Shown one piece after another: positions 41,585 to 52,088 of a DNA stretch of 64,000 bases. The position numbers and the translations under genes are program-made. The notes under the pieces were generated by a model. The model was not told where the DNA came from. It did no database searches and saw only the letters and a list, made by a program, of their open reading frames with translations. Each line of letters begins with the position of its first letter. The first letter of the stretch is position 1. This DNA is from Immersiella caudata. Its lineage: Eukaryota; Ascomycota; Sordariomycetes; Sordariales; Lasiosphaeriaceae. Location: the NCBI GenBank assembly GCA_030512335.1, contig JAULSU010000007.1, positions 3,720,001-3,784,000 on the forward strand, written 5' to 3'.

Positions 41585-44500
41585 ATGTATCGAGGCCAGA
41601 TTCTGAACACCCACGCCGAAATTCCGCCGCCGGGAGCTTCGCAAGGATTGCCACAGGAGCGACCGCCGCAGCAGAGAAGCCAGCAGAGCTCCCCCGTGGC
41701 CCAGTTGCCTGAAGTCAGTGAAGGTTCCAACTCACAGTCGGCCCCACAGCGCAACAGGTTGCGCAAGAAAGAACGGAAAGAGCCATCCACAGCAGAAGGG
41801 CGGTCTGCGGGGTCAAGGACAGCGTCTCCCTCGTCTCAATACGCTCCCTCGGATTTGTCCCAGGCAAGCTCCTCCACAGCACAAATCCAGTTCCAGCAAC
41901 CTCAGCCATTCCAACAGCCCCAAAAGTACCAGCAAACTCCAGACGAGCGATACTGGGCCTCCAACAGCGCGGGCTACGCGCGGCCCCAACAGCATGCGCA
42001 GTCCCAACAGTACGTGCAGCCTCCTCGGCCGCAAGTGCCCCAGCCCCAGCACTACCAGCAACCCGGTCATGCACAAGCATCCGTGCAACCCAGGCCGTAT
42101 CAACAACCTCAGCAAAACCAAGTGGCCCAGGTTCAGCCAGCCGAACACTACCGAAACCTTCGTTGGGAACCAGAGAACACCCAGCGTGTCGTGCCATACC
42201 AGCAACCCGCGACTCTGGATTTTGGACAGCTGCCGCAAGACGCGCAGAATCGGAATTATGATTCATATCCACTTCCACGGCCAACACGGCACCCAGAGCA
42301 ACCTACACAACAGCGTCAGCCCGAGCCAGTCCCGATTCAAGAGTACCAGCAAGAAGAACTGTACGAGAATCCTGTACAGTACCGGCAACCACGAGATCCG
42401 CAGCACGAGGCCGAGCAGTTCCCCCAGTCCGTTCCTCGCCAGCCAGTGCATTTCCAGCCTTCGGAACAATCTGAACAGTCGTTTCCTCATCCCGACACCG
42501 ATCAAAGCGTCATTGGGCAACATCAGCAAGGCGATTGGTACCCCAGTTCTAGCCAACGCCGAGCTCCGGACGAAGCGCGGAGGATTCCCGCGCAGCCTGT
42601 CACCTTCGCGTCCAATTCTGTCAGTACATTGGCCTACCGAGATGACAGCCCTGCTGCACGAGTCGCCGACGCGACCGAGCCAGTTGTCGACTACTCGTCC
42701 TTCCTTCCCCCAGACCCGACGCACCGGCGAGACTATCAACCCGTGGAGGCGGCCCCGGTCAGTCCTCAATCCACAGCAACGTCACAAACGATTGTTCAGT
42801 CTTTGACTCCGCGAGATGTAGTGCGAGAGGAGCCAATTCAGCTCCAAGACTATCCCCCGCCGCCACAGATTCCTGCCCCAGTCGTGACGGCGCGACCGCG
42901 ACAGCCAACGGCGTCGACAGTCACTCAACCCCTGACCCAAGCTCAGCATCACCCGACTCAACCTAGAACTGCCGCTGCAGTGCCCATAATGAGGCCGCCA
43001 GCCGACGCTGTGACTCCCCTCAAAGCCTGGAGGTACATGGGCGAAACCTTGTGGCGCTGGCACTTCACACACCACTTCCGTGAGCCTAACTGCACCTACC
43101 AGCCTAGGATGCCGCCCCTTCCCCACCGTGATAGCATGGGCCGCGCGGTTGAGAAGCCTGCTGAGGATCGTTATATTCATGCCCTCGATGGAAAGCTTCG
43201 TCGTCTGCTTGTTCAGTGCACCGATGACGTTTTTGACGCGGGGGGCCTGGCCACTTGGCGACGGACATATGTGCGGAAGGTTTCGCCCCTCGGCGCAAGG
43301 CTCGCAACCTGGGTCACCGATTACCATACGACAACGAATACCTGGGAGGACTTCTGGGTCCAGGTCCTCAGGACCCTACCTGCAGCCTTTGCCATGATGT
43401 TCTTTGTGAGTGCCACTCGCCCGGGGCGAGCCCAACGGCGGCTAATATGTCATCAAACAGATCTTGTCGTTCCACACCCAACCCGACGTCCTCGACCTTT
43501 CTTATGACGCGGTCCATTGCAAGTATCTTGGGGATGCCAAAGTCTGGAGCAACCTGCTAGAAAACCGCCAAGGCCTAGCCGAGACAACTCGCGACACGTC
43601 GACATACACTCTCCTAAGACCGCGATATCTGTGCCTCCTTAAGACCGACGGTAGCATAGGCTTCACCATCATATCCGTTGAAGAGTGGTATTCTCAGAAC
43701 GCTGAATCCGGTGAGGTGCTCGAGTACCTCTTCGTGGCCTACTCGAACGAACAGTTTCGCAATTCCTCCAATGCTGACATGGAGTCTCTTCACCAAATTG
43801 CCGAAAAGGCGACAAGAGACGCTGGACTCACCGCATTCTGGGTCGCAGGAAGCTGCATGCCCGATGAAAGTCAACTCGAAGACGATATCTACCGTATTGC
43901 CGACGTTGTCCGAGGAGCGAAACATATGGTTGTTGCCGTTGCCTCGCCCACTACAACTGAGCATCTCGTCCCCACTCCTGCGGAAATGCTGCAGCAATGG
44001 GGTTCGCGGATTTGGACATTCCCTGAACTTTTGCTTTGTCCTTCAGATGAGGTCGCCATTTACCATTTGGAGAGCGGCAAACCGGTAGCGCTCTACGTCC
44101 TCCCTAAGCAGCAAATGGGAAAGGCGGTCTGGGCGGACGCGCCAGTCGCGCAGCAGCTGATGGACCACTACAGGGGAAGCATCAATCTCAGTCGACTCGA
44201 GCTTGCGATTTTGGCCCTCAAGTGTCTGTATGCCAGACAGACAACTCAATGGTTTCCTGGAGACCAATCCTACGCTCTGATGGGTCTTCTCCGTCTCCGG
44301 CCTCACATCGACAGGACCGATACCGCGTTCCAAGCCTTCGCCCGCGTATCCCTCTCAAATGACTCGGACCGCTTGCTGGAGCGATACGTCTGCTTGCTGC
44401 CAAAGACGCTAGAGCAGCCTTGGCACTGCATGAATGATCAGTACGAATCTTCTCCATGGGACGTCGAGCCGACGTGTCAAGTTGCGGGCGTTTGTCACGA

Positions 44501-45335
44501 CAACACAATTGTTCTTGACGGAGCCCACGGCGCGTGTATCCGCTGGAAGTCGTTCAAGCCCGTTTGGGCCGCCACAGGGCCCTCTTTCAAGCGTACGTGC
44601 GCGCAGAAGCTGATGGAGATGAGCTTCATATTCTTCATCATCGGCGTTGCGCTTTTAGCCACGGCGGGTGGGATGGGCTCACAGTCCAAACGCTCTCTAC
44701 CCGCGGGGGCACTGGCTCCGTACATCCTCCCCGGCGTGATATTCCTTCTTATTTGGATTGCTGTCGTACTTCTTACACCAAAACTCGTTCGCATCGTCTA
44801 CGGCGGCAAATTCCACAATGTACAAGCTCGCTTCTTCGGCATTGAGGGCTACCTCAACCCACCCACCATCGAACGGGCGATATTTGGGGGCGCCTTCGGA
44901 CGCCTGAAGTGGTCAGCCACTGGGTCCCCATTGAGTCTCAGCTTCGTCAGCGACCAAGGAGAGAAGATGGGCATGAATCCATGCCGGGATGCAAACACTG
45001 GCGAAAAAGTCGAGACGGCCAAGCAAGCTCAGCCTGGCCAGCTCCGAATGTTCACACTGGTTGATACCTACAGCATGGAAGTCACGCTGTTCGAGGCCGT
45101 GCGGCCCCCTACGGCGCTGTTCATTTGCGGCAATGAGGGTGGAATGCAGAGGGCGGTGGTATGCTCGTATGACTGGACAACGCAGACATTCGAGAGAGAG
45201 ACGGTCCTGCGGATTCCGACGGAGAGTTTGAACAGAATGCACAGGGTGCCGAGGTTTAAGATGGGGATTGTAAGGAAGCCGTATCCGAAGTGGGTTCCTG
45301 GTTATGCCCCAGCAGGGAATGGGTCCCGGGTTTGA
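41585..45335 (+). CDS. HET-related membrane protein with Gln/Pro-rich N-terminus
   Basis: Two exons, 41585-43405 and 43461-45335 (intron GTGAGT...AAACAG, 55 nt), encode 1231 residues. Residues 1 to about 470 are Gln/Pro-rich, disordered and prion-like in composition (repeated QQPQ and YQQP). A folded region begins near LKAWRYMGETLWRWHF. The second exon holds a diverged HET-type core: LTAFWVAGSCMPDESQLEDDIYRIADVVRGAKHMVVAV (compare 'YIWIDKYCIDQ'), WGSRIWTFPELLLCP (compare 'RGWTLQE') and GDQSYALMGLL. Two membrane helices follow (FIFFIIGVALLATAGGM; YILPGVIFLLIWIAVVLL), then a C-terminal beta-rich part. Databases often give this family misleading enzyme names. Frame intact. A role in recognition or cell death is inferred from the HET-like core only. 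Confidence 0.7.
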
Positions 45336-45418
45336 GTTGCTGCTGTTAAATTGGTTGAATGTCGGCAGTCTCACCAATGGCCCGCCAAGAGCGCCTTGGG
45401 CTGAACTAGGCGGCAGGT

Positions 45419-46328
45419 GACTTGGTTCTGCAGGCCAAGGCGCTGAGCGACGTCTACAGCGCGGGTGACCCCGCGTAGGAGGAGAAGGCTGTACCCATCG
45501 GCGCGGCGCTGACGGTTGTTTTCTGTGGCATCGGCCACGCGTTGACCCAGCTGGCCTTCTCGGTTGCCCCTTTGTTGGACTTTGATTCCGTCCCCCGGTG
45601 TTTGGATGGCGTTGAAGTGGGATTGCGAAGGATTTACACGTTGTTGCTAGGGCTGGCGCTCCCGTCAGCTAACCTGGTGGTCGTTCGGCCGTACCTTGGC
45701 CTGTGACTGTTTGACGACCATCACGAGCGCGCTGAGCGGATTCCTGCACTGTACTGGCTTGGTATACAGTCTGCACTGAGTGGCGGGTGGATGATGTTTC
45801 GCACCATTGGTCATAGCGTCTACCTTGAGTGGCTGCTAGTTGTTGGCTTGATTTGTTCCTCAGTCGTCTTTGTGGACTTGCGTCGGCAGTATGTCTCATT
45901 CTGCCGCTGCGGACCCTCGAGGAGGTGTTCCAGCGTTGGGCGGTGCTTGCATATCGAAAAGTGGTGCCGTGAGCGGTGTATGTCGATGGGTACTTTCCCA
46001 TTGTGTCATTCGTCGAGATGAGGCATTCAGACGAGACGTCAGCCGAAGACTTGAAGCTGGTATCCTGAGGAGGATGCTTGACGAGGTGTTGGTCAATAGG
46101 TTGAATGGAGGCAGACCAGCTTTTGAGCCCGTGGGATTTTCTAGTAACTCTGGGGTTGACTTGGAAGATGGTCTTTCTCAACGCCCCCTAGGTGGAGGTG
46201 CTGATGTGGAAGCGTCCGCTGAGCCGGGACAGGGCCAGGGGGTGGTCTCACAAGGCGGATCACTGCACAACCCATCAAAGGATACCTACACATGGGGCTT
46301 TCTGCTGGTGGCTGGATGCATCTTATAA
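45419..46328 (+). pseudogene. Relic of a membrane protein gene
   Basis: Directly after the HET-related gene, one frame reads ALSDVYSAGDPA-stop-EEKAVPIGAALTVVFCGIGHALTQLAF, then YTLLLGLALPSANLVVVRPYLGL-stop-LFDDHHERAERIPALYWLG and HSVYLEWLLVVGLICSSVVFVDL. Several plausible membrane helices are interrupted only by TAG (45476-45478) and a TGA near 45702. A shift then leads to a polar C-terminal part (FRRDVSRRLEAGILRRMLDEVLV...) to 46328. Both stops fit C-to-T change of Gln/Trp and Arg/Trp codons. Family not recognised. Confidence 0.35.
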
Positions 46329-46373
46329 GGAACACGAAAAGTCTGAAATACTTCGATCTCTATTCAAAGAGGT

Positions 46374-47475
46374 CTACTTCGCCTTAACTTCCCCCTCTAG
46401 TACATTCGGCCCCTCCTCCTGATAAACATCATACTTGTACCGACTCCCCGCATGATCATCCCTCAACCCCCTCTGCCCCTTCCCATACACCTTCTCCCTC
46501 ACCGTCGTCGCCTCATCCTCCTCCCCGGGCAACTCGGGATACACTCCCCTCCTCCTCAACTCCGGAATCAACAAATCTACCACGTCCTCGAAGCTCCCCG
46601 GCGTCGTCACATACCCGATATTAAAACCATCCACATCTCCCTCCCTTACCCACCTCTCCAACTCATCAGCCACCGTCTGCGGACTTCCCACCGGGACGGG
46701 GCCCAAGCCGCCGATGCTCGCGTGTTGCGCTACTACCCGGGGTGTCCACTTTGGGATTTCTTTGCTTATCGTCGTGAACGCTGCCAGAACGCTCCGCACC
46801 TTGTGCGCTTCGGTGTAATCCGCTTCGGTGATCTCCTGATCGAGCGAGATCTTGGAGATGTCGATTCCCGTCCATCCAGAGAACAAAACCAAACCGCCGA
46901 TGACAGATGCGTATTGTAGGAGTTCCTGGTGCTTCTCACGCGCTTCCTCGTCGGTTCGACCCAGAATCGGGGTTGCGGTAGCAAAGACTTTGATACTCCG
47001 CGGGTCACGACCTTGCTCACCCGCCAGACGGCGGATGTTATCCACTTTGGGACGCAAAACGGAGGCGGAGTGGCCTGACACGAAGATGCCTTCGGCGTGG
47101 GTTGCCGCGAAAACGGAGCCGGCGGTAGAGGTGCCAGCTTGGAAGAGGAAGGGGGTGCGTTGCGGGGAGGGATCGACGATGTGCGGGGCGGCGAGGGAGA
47201 AGTATTTGCCTTTGTGGTTGATGGTGCGGATTAGGGAGGGGTTGATGTAGCTGTCTGTGGGAAGTATATTAGCTTACCATTCTCTTTTTGGGAGGTCTTT
47301 GTTGTTGTTGCTGCCTTGGGAGAGCCGGGAGGGAGAATTGCCCGAGACAGGAGAAAAGGGACAAAGCGGTGGGGACAATCCACTTACCGTTAGCAGGGTC
47401 GGGATTGAGGGCGAAGTCAGACCAGGAGCCTTCCCAGAGTCTGTGAGGAAGTTAGCTGAGTTGGAATAAGAAATA

Positions 47476-47506
<31 letters not shown>

Positions 47507-48202
47507 GGGAGGGATCACTTGTAAAGCACGCGGAGGTACTCGTCTGCTTGGCGGTAGCGCTCGTCGTGCTCGATGGGGCTGTCGAGGTCAATGGCCTTGA
47601 AGGCGGCTTTCTTCCACGAGGTGACAATGTTCCAGCCGACGCGGCCATCTGTGAGATGGTCAAGTGTCGAAAAGCGCTTGGCTAGGAGGTAGGGTGGCTC
47701 GAACGAGGTGGAGGCCGTGATGGCGAAGGTGAGGTTCTTGGTGATTGCTGCCATGGCCGAGATGGGCTGGAAATGTTAGTACCCCCTTTTGATATGAGGG
47801 GGAGTCTTACAATGGTAGGATCGGTAATGGGCCACTGAGCGGCACGGCGGATGCAGTCGTCCAGCTTGCCCTCGTACGTGTCGTAACCCCCGTATGTGTC
47901 TGCAAGGAACAAGGCATTTACACCGCCGCGCTCGAGAAGCCTGGCGAGTTCTATCCAATACTCCAACTTTCGCTTCGTGGCTGACTTGTCTTTGGGGTTC
48001 TACAGATTGCCAGTGTAGTTCTTGTTGCATTGAAGGGGTTTCCCACCTTCCAATGGCCTGGTGAGAGATGGCCGACGGTTGACATGTCGAAAGCATTGAT
48101 GAGGATGTGCTTCCTTCCGAAGCCGAGATCATGTTCTCTGTTGACTCCATTGGTACCATCGGCGCCGTTTGTCTCGGCCGGTGCTGATTGAGTCTCTGCC
48201 AT
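46374..48202 (-). CDS. FMN-dependent monooxygenase, NtaA/SnaA/DszA (luciferase-like) family, copy 1
   Basis: Five exons (48202-48047, 47999-47811, 47766-47519, 47440-47388, 47254-46374), with introns in consistent phase, encode 508 residues. Landmarks of the family are LINAFDMSTVGHLSPGHW, LLERGGVNALFLADTYGGYDTYEG, FEPPYLLAKRFSTLDHLTDGRVGWNIVTS, PFLFQAGTSTAGSVFAATHAEGIFVSGHS and WTGIDISKI. These are TIM-barrel enzymes that use FMNH2 from a separate reductase to oxidise small heterocycles, chelators or thio compounds. The substrate is unknown. Intron 3 carries a run of 29 identical bases. A second family member lies 9 kb away in opposite orientation. Confidence 0.9.
47477..47505 (+). repeat. 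Poly-G run (29 G)
   Basis: 29 consecutive G (C on the coding strand), inside intron 3 of the monooxygenase gene. Confidence 0.9.
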
Positions 48203-49007
48203 TGTGTTCTGATATGGGGTCTAACAATAGCTTTGGATTGACAATGGCTTCAAGCAAGAAAGTTCATGGCCAAATTGCACTCATCAGTCTCTTTTATACA
48301 CAACGTCAGTTTGAAGTTCGACACTACCAGCTACCCCGGCGCTTGCATCATGGGACGCATCAGAATGCCATCGCCGAGCGTCGGCGCCATGTGTGCATAA
48401 TGCGGGGTGTATGCCGGTTGCAATGGCAACATCACTAGGATGAGGGTGCCATGGGGAACGCGCACCTCTGGATTCCTTTCTGGGTATTGGGCACGTTGGA
48501 CATCACCATTTTGGCGTGCAGATGGCGAATTCCCGGGGATAGCTCCTGTGTGACACCCACGTCAGAGATAATTTTCAAGATTGATAACAACGCGTCGGAT
48601 GCGCAACCTTCGAGATTGCGCCCTGAAGTACTTGAAAGGGTTGCAGTTCGCGTGCATTGAGAGGCATGACACGAATACGACACGGCAGTTATTTCGGTAG
48701 ATGCACCAGTGCGGATTACGGCTCAAGACTATCCAACAGGTTTTTTCTCTCATAAAACAAGTTTAAATTATGGTTCATGAAGTGAATTTCGTCATCTTTA
48801 ACTCTGCTTCAGGGAGGTCGTCCAAACCCCTGATTCGCACCACCTCTTTACTAACCTCCACCTTTGGAAATCCAGATTACCGCCAGCCACCGTAGACTCT
48901 AAATTCATGACAAGACTATCAAAAGCGCAAGGTGCCACCTATAGTCCCCCCAGCGTCACATTGTCAGGCCTCGCAGAGGCCCAGGGGCAGCCCGCTTCAG
49001 CTCGCGC
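48203..49007. other. No gene seen
   Basis: Promoter region of the first monooxygenase and downstream flank of the MFS pseudogene. No other feature was found. Confidence 0.4.
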
Positions 49008-50642
49008 TCAGTTCGCCTGAGCCGAAACCGCCTGGACAGCGACTTTCTCCCCTCCCTTCCCAACAGACTCACTCTCCACCCCAGATACGGACCCAGCCTC
49101 GTTGTCAGGCTTCTTCGATCTGTGGAAAGCAAAGTTAGCATGAAAGCCCGTTGAAGTCTGCCCCTCTAGTTTGACGGCCGGAGCGTTTGTTTACTTCAGG
49201 GGCGCCTCCCAATGAAAGAAAGGGAAACTCACTCCTTCGTCTTCTTGAGCCACCACTTCAACGCATGCGCCGTCAAAATCAAGGCCACCGAGTTCGCAAT
49301 CGCGAACGGATAGCCCTTGGGATACCTTGGGGCCTCAGCCGTAGGAAATGTCAATAGATACGTCCACGCCGTGCTCGCTTGCGTGGTATTAATCAACACC
49401 AAGATAAACGCTCGCTGTGCAGGTGATCCCCTCAGTTTCGTGTTGACCCATCCGTATAGCGCGCTCGACATGGCCACGGAGCAGTACGACAGGGAAAAGG
49501 CGAACCACAGCGCGGGCTCGGGGACGTCCAGACAGTGAGGATGATGTTTCCGAGCAGGTGAAAGGTGTGGATGAAAGTGATGGCCCAGGTGGGACCCAGG
49601 ATAAGATCGGAGGCGAGGCAAGTGAGTAAAGTATAGAACATTCCAAGAGAAGAAGCAATGGCGCCGAGCCCGTTGATGCGGGCCTTGGAGAAGCGGTTCA
49701 GGGGCTTGAGCCAGAGGAGGAAACCGCCGACGGAAGAGGTTCCGCTGTTCCAGAAGAAGAAATCGAAGACAATGAGGACCCAGAAATGCCAAGTCGACGC
49801 GACTTTCTTGACTGTAGCAAAGGTCACCTTTTCGTTGGTGGTATGATGACCGTCGTCCTTGAGCCGGTCACGCGCAACATCGAGATCCTCGTCATGGAGA
49901 AACCACTTGTTAGGTTTGTCCGGGGTACCGGGCAGGATGAAATAGCGGAGGATGCCGACGGGAATAGTGATGATGGCACAAATGATATACATCCAGCGCC
50001 AACCGGTAAGGCTGAGCACACCCTCGAGGTTTCTGGAGGCACCAGCTGTGATGAGGCCGGCCGTGAGTGTGCCGAGGGACAGACCAAGTAGAAGACACCG
50101 CCTCGACGGCCGATTTCGTCTCCGCGGTACCAGGCACCGAAGATTTAGTGCATGCCGGGAAAGTAAGCCGCTTCAAACCAGCCGACGAGGAAACGGTAGG
50201 CGGCGAGTTCGGCAAAACTGGCGGTGCGGTATTGCCGGAGGGTGAAGATACCCCAGGCGACGTCCAGACTGGATTACCCAGTGCATGGGCAGATAGGTGA
50301 ACAAGAACATGAAGGGGATTTGACCAAGAACAGCTCCAACGACGTAGAAGGTTTGGAGTTGGATGAGCTCGTTGCCGTAGAAGCCGAGGTCTTCCTTCAT
50401 ACCCGCGACGTAGGCATTGTCTGGTCTTGTTAGTGTGCACCTTGATGTGTGTGTATGCGTGTGTTAGAGGTATACTCACTGACGTTGGCCTGATCGATGT
50501 ACTTGACCCAGTACGAGAGGAAGGCGTACGGTACAATGACGAGGCCAATCTTGTTGATGAATCGTCTCTGTCGAGCCGAATCTGAGGGGCGGTACCACTG
50601 AAGCTGGTACCACTTCTTTCGGGGTTGGTTACTGACAGCCAT
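49008..50642 (-). pseudogene. MFS transporter, Dal5/allantoate-permease (ACS) type, disrupted
   Basis: From ATG 50640-50642 the protein starts MAVSNQPRKKWYQLQWYRPSDS and continues FINKIGLVIVPYAFLSYWVKYIDQANV, then an intron, then MKEDLGFYGNELIQLQTFYVVGAV, FAELAAYRFLVGWFEAAYFPGMH, LSLGTLTAGL, LTGWRWMYIICAIITIPVGIL and FVLIVFDFFFWN. These are diagnostic of the anion:cation symporter branch (Dal5, Tna1, Liz1). The frame is lost near 50270, a TAA stands at 50145-50147 after PGMH, one G is missing near 50083, and one base is missing near 49528 (VW|NVPEPALWFAF). A final exon (SKKPDNEAGSVSG...) ends at 49008. Four lesions make this a pseudogene unless the assembly is faulty. Confidence 0.8.
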
Positions 50643-52088
50643 CGTGGCCTCAGGTTTGTTCTGTGGCTGCGAATGTAACGAGAATCTCGGATCAATGTCT
50701 TGAATGCAATGCTCAAGATGCAGGACATACAACGTAACCCAGTCAGGATGGGAGGTCAGCAATACCTCATATATACGCCCTTCCTCCAGCCAGACAGACG
50801 CCCAGAAACCTATCCCCAGAAGCTCTAAAGCCGAGAAGGCGCCCCAACCTCACCTCCATGGTCTAGCCACTACTGGGAATCACATCGCGCCGTCTGCGCC
50901 AAGTTGTGAGAACCAGAGAATAGACCGAGAAACGCGTGGGATCGAGAGCCTGCTCGCATATCGGTGGCGCTCGTCTCAATCATTGAGACTCAATGGTTGG
51001 CATTGCGCTGATCGGGTGCATGGCAACAGTGACATCCTGGATCACGACTTTGGGACCGCGTGCGACATGGCAACGGCACAGGCTCGTAAGCCTGCACGTT
51101 CCGGGGGACGCACCAAGGGCAGTGCCGACCCAGCGCGTTGGTCTGCCGTCTACCTTGTTCGGTTAGTGGACGAATTGGAGATGGAAAAGAGGTGCACGCT
51201 GGCGCCGCGTGGAGAATCATGGCGGTTGTTTTAGGGTTGTTCCGCGAATGCACAGCTACAGCTCTTCATGTCTGCCCCCAATGTTTGGCCTGAAAATTGC
51301 GGCCTTCCATCAACAAGGAAAGAACGAAGGCCCGCCGTGCTTCTGGTGCACTGCAGTGGAAAGCGGGGCAACATGCTGACGGCGCCTTCCATTCAATCAT
51401 TGCTCAAGCCAGCAAAACAGATTTCCCACCCCACAACCACAAGCATCATTTCAGCATCCCACGAATGGTCTGTAACGACCACTACTATCCTTCTTATTTC
51501 TTGCCATGTCTTCTTCACGACGAGCTCCACTAGCAACATCCGCCAATGGACACTAGCATGCCGAAGATGGCATCCCATTCAGCCCGGAGGTTGGAAGCGG
51601 CTGTGGGTCCCGGGAGCACGACATGGCGTGACTGCAACGCGGTTTCGTCTCACTGGCGCTTCACGCATGCAGAGATAATGGAGACCAAACCCCGTTGTCG
51701 CAACCGTCAACTATTCGGGGATTAGGAATATCCTGATAAGCTAATTTCAAGTCCAGTTTGCTGAACATCTTAAGTGGGGGAACTTGCATCGTGCATGCAT
51801 TCAGGGGTGTGTTGGGCATCAACCCTGCGCATGGCGTTACGGGCTTGGGTTTGACGTGCTAGGTCGGCACCCGTCAGTCGGCACCCGCAACGGTCCCGGC
51901 ACCGTTTTGCTGTACCAGAGTCGGATGTTGGGGATACAAATTCCTACCACGTCTTTGAGGAGCGACTTCGCAGGGACTGTTCAACGTTGTATTAGAACTC
52001 CAAGTTTGGCTGTTACACTGACGTCGGCCACCTCGTCAGCATCAAAAATCGATCAACCCCCCCGGACTCCATTATTCAAATTCACACT
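50643..52088. other. No gene seen
   Basis: 1.45 kb between the MFS pseudogene and the Baeyer-Villiger gene. Only motif-free frames. The right end (CATCAAAAATCGATCAA... before 52089) resembles a leader. Confidence 0.4.
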
